Assembly: GCA_004357435.1 (NCBI GenBank)
Contig: SMVS01000153.1
Location: 1 to 6,170 of the forward strand
Origin: Nitrospina sp.
GTDB taxonomy: Bacteria > Nitrospinota > Nitrospinia > Nitrospinales > Nitrospinaceae
Length of the DNA stretch: 6,170 bases
Reading direction: 5' to 3'
This document shows positions 5,254 to 6,170 of the stretch, in pieces. The position numbers and the translations under genes are program-made. A model generated the notes under the pieces. That model saw only the letters and a list, made by a program, of their open reading frames with translations. It made no database searches and was not told the DNA's origin. Each line of letters begins with the position of its first letter. Positions within the stretch are counted from its first letter, which is position 1.

Positions 5254-6170
5254 TTCCCAACCATCAGTCCTCGGGGTCCAGCGTAATGCTGTTGGGAAAA
5301 ACTGAAAAACTTTTTCTCGCGCTGGCCAACGCGTTTCCCCTTTGGGTGGTGACCGGCGCCGGGCTGGCTTTTTGGGAACCGGCCACCGCCACTTGGTTCC
5401 GCCCCGACTGGATTCCATTTTTTCTCGGCATCATCATGCTGAGCATGGGTTTGACCCTGACCGCGCGGGATTTTATCCGCGTACTTGAAATCCCCCGACC
5501 GGTACTCCTGGGCGTGGGGTTGCAATACCTGGTCATGCCTTTTTTAGGATTCACGCTGGCCCGGCTTTTTGATTTGCCGGTGGACTTCATGATCGGCTTG
5601 ATTCTGGTCGCCAGTTGTCCCGGCGGCACCGCGTCCAACGTGGTGTGTTTCATCGCCCGGCTCAACGTTCCCCTGTCCGTGACTCTCACCACCTGCTCCA
5701 CCCTGCTGGCGGTGGGGATGACGCCATTGCTGACCACCTGGCTGGTGACCGTGGTTTCCCGCGACCTGCTGGGGACGGCTGTCCAAGTCGATACCATGGG
5801 TCTGCTGTTCAACACGCTCAAAGTGGTGATCCTGCCCGTGACGGCCGGCGTGCTCCTCAACCATTTTTTCCATGCGTGGGTGAAGCGGATCACCCCTTAC
5901 ACCCCGTTTCTGGCGGTTTTGTCCATCGTGTTCATCGTCGACTACATCCTGGCCGCCCAAAAACAATCCCTCCTTGAAAGTGGCGGCAACTTACTTCTGG
6001 CTGTGGTCACTCTGCACTTTTTGGGTTTCGCGCTGGGTCACGTTCTGGCACGCATCATCGGCGTGGAGGACCAAAGCGCGCGCACCATTTCTATCGAAGT
6101 GGGCATGCAAAACTCGGGATTGGCGACGGAACTGGCACGCACTAACTTTACCGCATTCCCACTGGCCACC
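5250..6170 (+). CDS. Bile acid:sodium symporter (BASS/SBF) family transporter, 3' end outside the window
   Basis: Inner-membrane secondary transporter; 307 residues are visible and the frame runs off the right edge in phase. Family members are usually about 310-340 residues, so little is missing. Characterised relatives move organic anions such as bile acids, pyruvate or pantothenate with sodium; the substrate here cannot be told. Hydrophobic segments fall roughly at 28-42, 55-70, 84-106, 112-134, 141-169, 186-205, 216-236, 246-270 and 279 onward. Hallmarks are the GLTLTARDF block (67-75), SCPGGTASNV (122-131), which corresponds to a broken-helix substrate/sodium site, and EVGMQNSGLA (283-292), the second broken helix with the Gln-Asn pair. 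An in-frame TAA at 5238 limits the start; ATG at 5250 has only a weak upstream AGG, and ATG at 5286 (residue 13) with GGGG nine bases upstream is a reasonable alternative. It follows the methyltransferase gene by 68 bases without an obvious terminator, suggesting one transcript. Confidence 0.92.
   Translation, partial: MIPNHQSSGSSVMLLGKTEKLFLALANAFPLWVVTGAGLAFWEPATATWFRPDWIPFFLGIIMLSMGLTLTARDFIRVLEIPRPVLLGVGLQYLVMPFLGFTLARLFDLPVDFMIGLILVASCPGGTASNVVCFIARLNVPLSVTLTTCSTLLAVGMTPLLTTWLVTVVSRDLLGTAVQVDTMGLLFNTLKVVILPVTAGVLLNHFFHAWVKRITPYTPFLAVLSIVFIVDYILAAQKQSLLESGGNLLLAVVTLHFLGFALGHVLARIIGVEDQSARTISIEVGMQNSGLATELARTNFTAFPLAT

Noticed and set aside
5264..5966. Long minus-strand frames opposite the transporter
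   Set aside because: The plus strand carries an unbroken hydrophobic protein with BASS family motifs; the minus frames are low-complexity shadows.

Overview
The window reads as a moderately GC-rich, Gram-negative-type bacterial chromosome segment, densely packed with ordinary protein genes. Exported c-type cytochromes, a lipoprotein-type di-heme peroxidase and a periplasmic DUF1566 protein point to a respiring bacterium with a cytochrome maturation system. The style resembles Nitrospinota/Nitrospirota or former Deltaproteobacteria, but this is an impression and not a phylogenetic placement. No RNA gene, CRISPR array, insertion sequence or phage gene was recognised.

Layout. (1) 1-1349, plus strand: the 3' four-fifths of an EttA-type ABC-F translation factor, cut by the left window edge. 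(2) 1378-4319, minus strand: four exported proteins. Read in transcription order they are a DUF1566 protein (4319-3777), a small monoheme cytochrome c (3677-3246), a MauG/CcpA-type di-heme cytochrome c peroxidase with a lipoprotein signal (3033-2023), and a second monoheme cytochrome c with a membrane anchor and a His/Met/Gly-rich linker (1998-1378). (3) 4320-4470: a divergent intergenic region carrying a clear sigma70-type promoter for the plus strand. (4) 4471-5181, plus strand: a TehB-like SAM-dependent methyltransferase that, unusually, begins with a signal peptide or anchor. (5) 5250-6170, plus strand: a bile acid:sodium symporter (BASS/SBF) family transporter, cut by the right window edge just after its conserved glutamine-asparagine motif.

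How the genes may work together. The minus-strand block looks like a periplasmic or membrane-attached electron-transfer module. Two related monoheme cytochromes flank the di-heme enzyme and could carry electrons to or from it. The residues around both hemes look more like MauG-type enzymes than classical peroxidases, so the substrate is open. The DUF1566 protein is exported and lies upstream in the same orientation, but its role is unknown. The methyltransferase and transporter are probably co-transcribed from the promoter at 4416-4443. The ABC-F gene converges on the block and is probably unrelated to it.

The items most worth a second look are the exported methyltransferase, the MauG-like ligand pattern, the metal-binding-like linker in the second cytochrome with three hairpin-forming inverted repeats in its coding DNA, and a repeated stop-then-start cassette between the methyltransferase and transporter genes.
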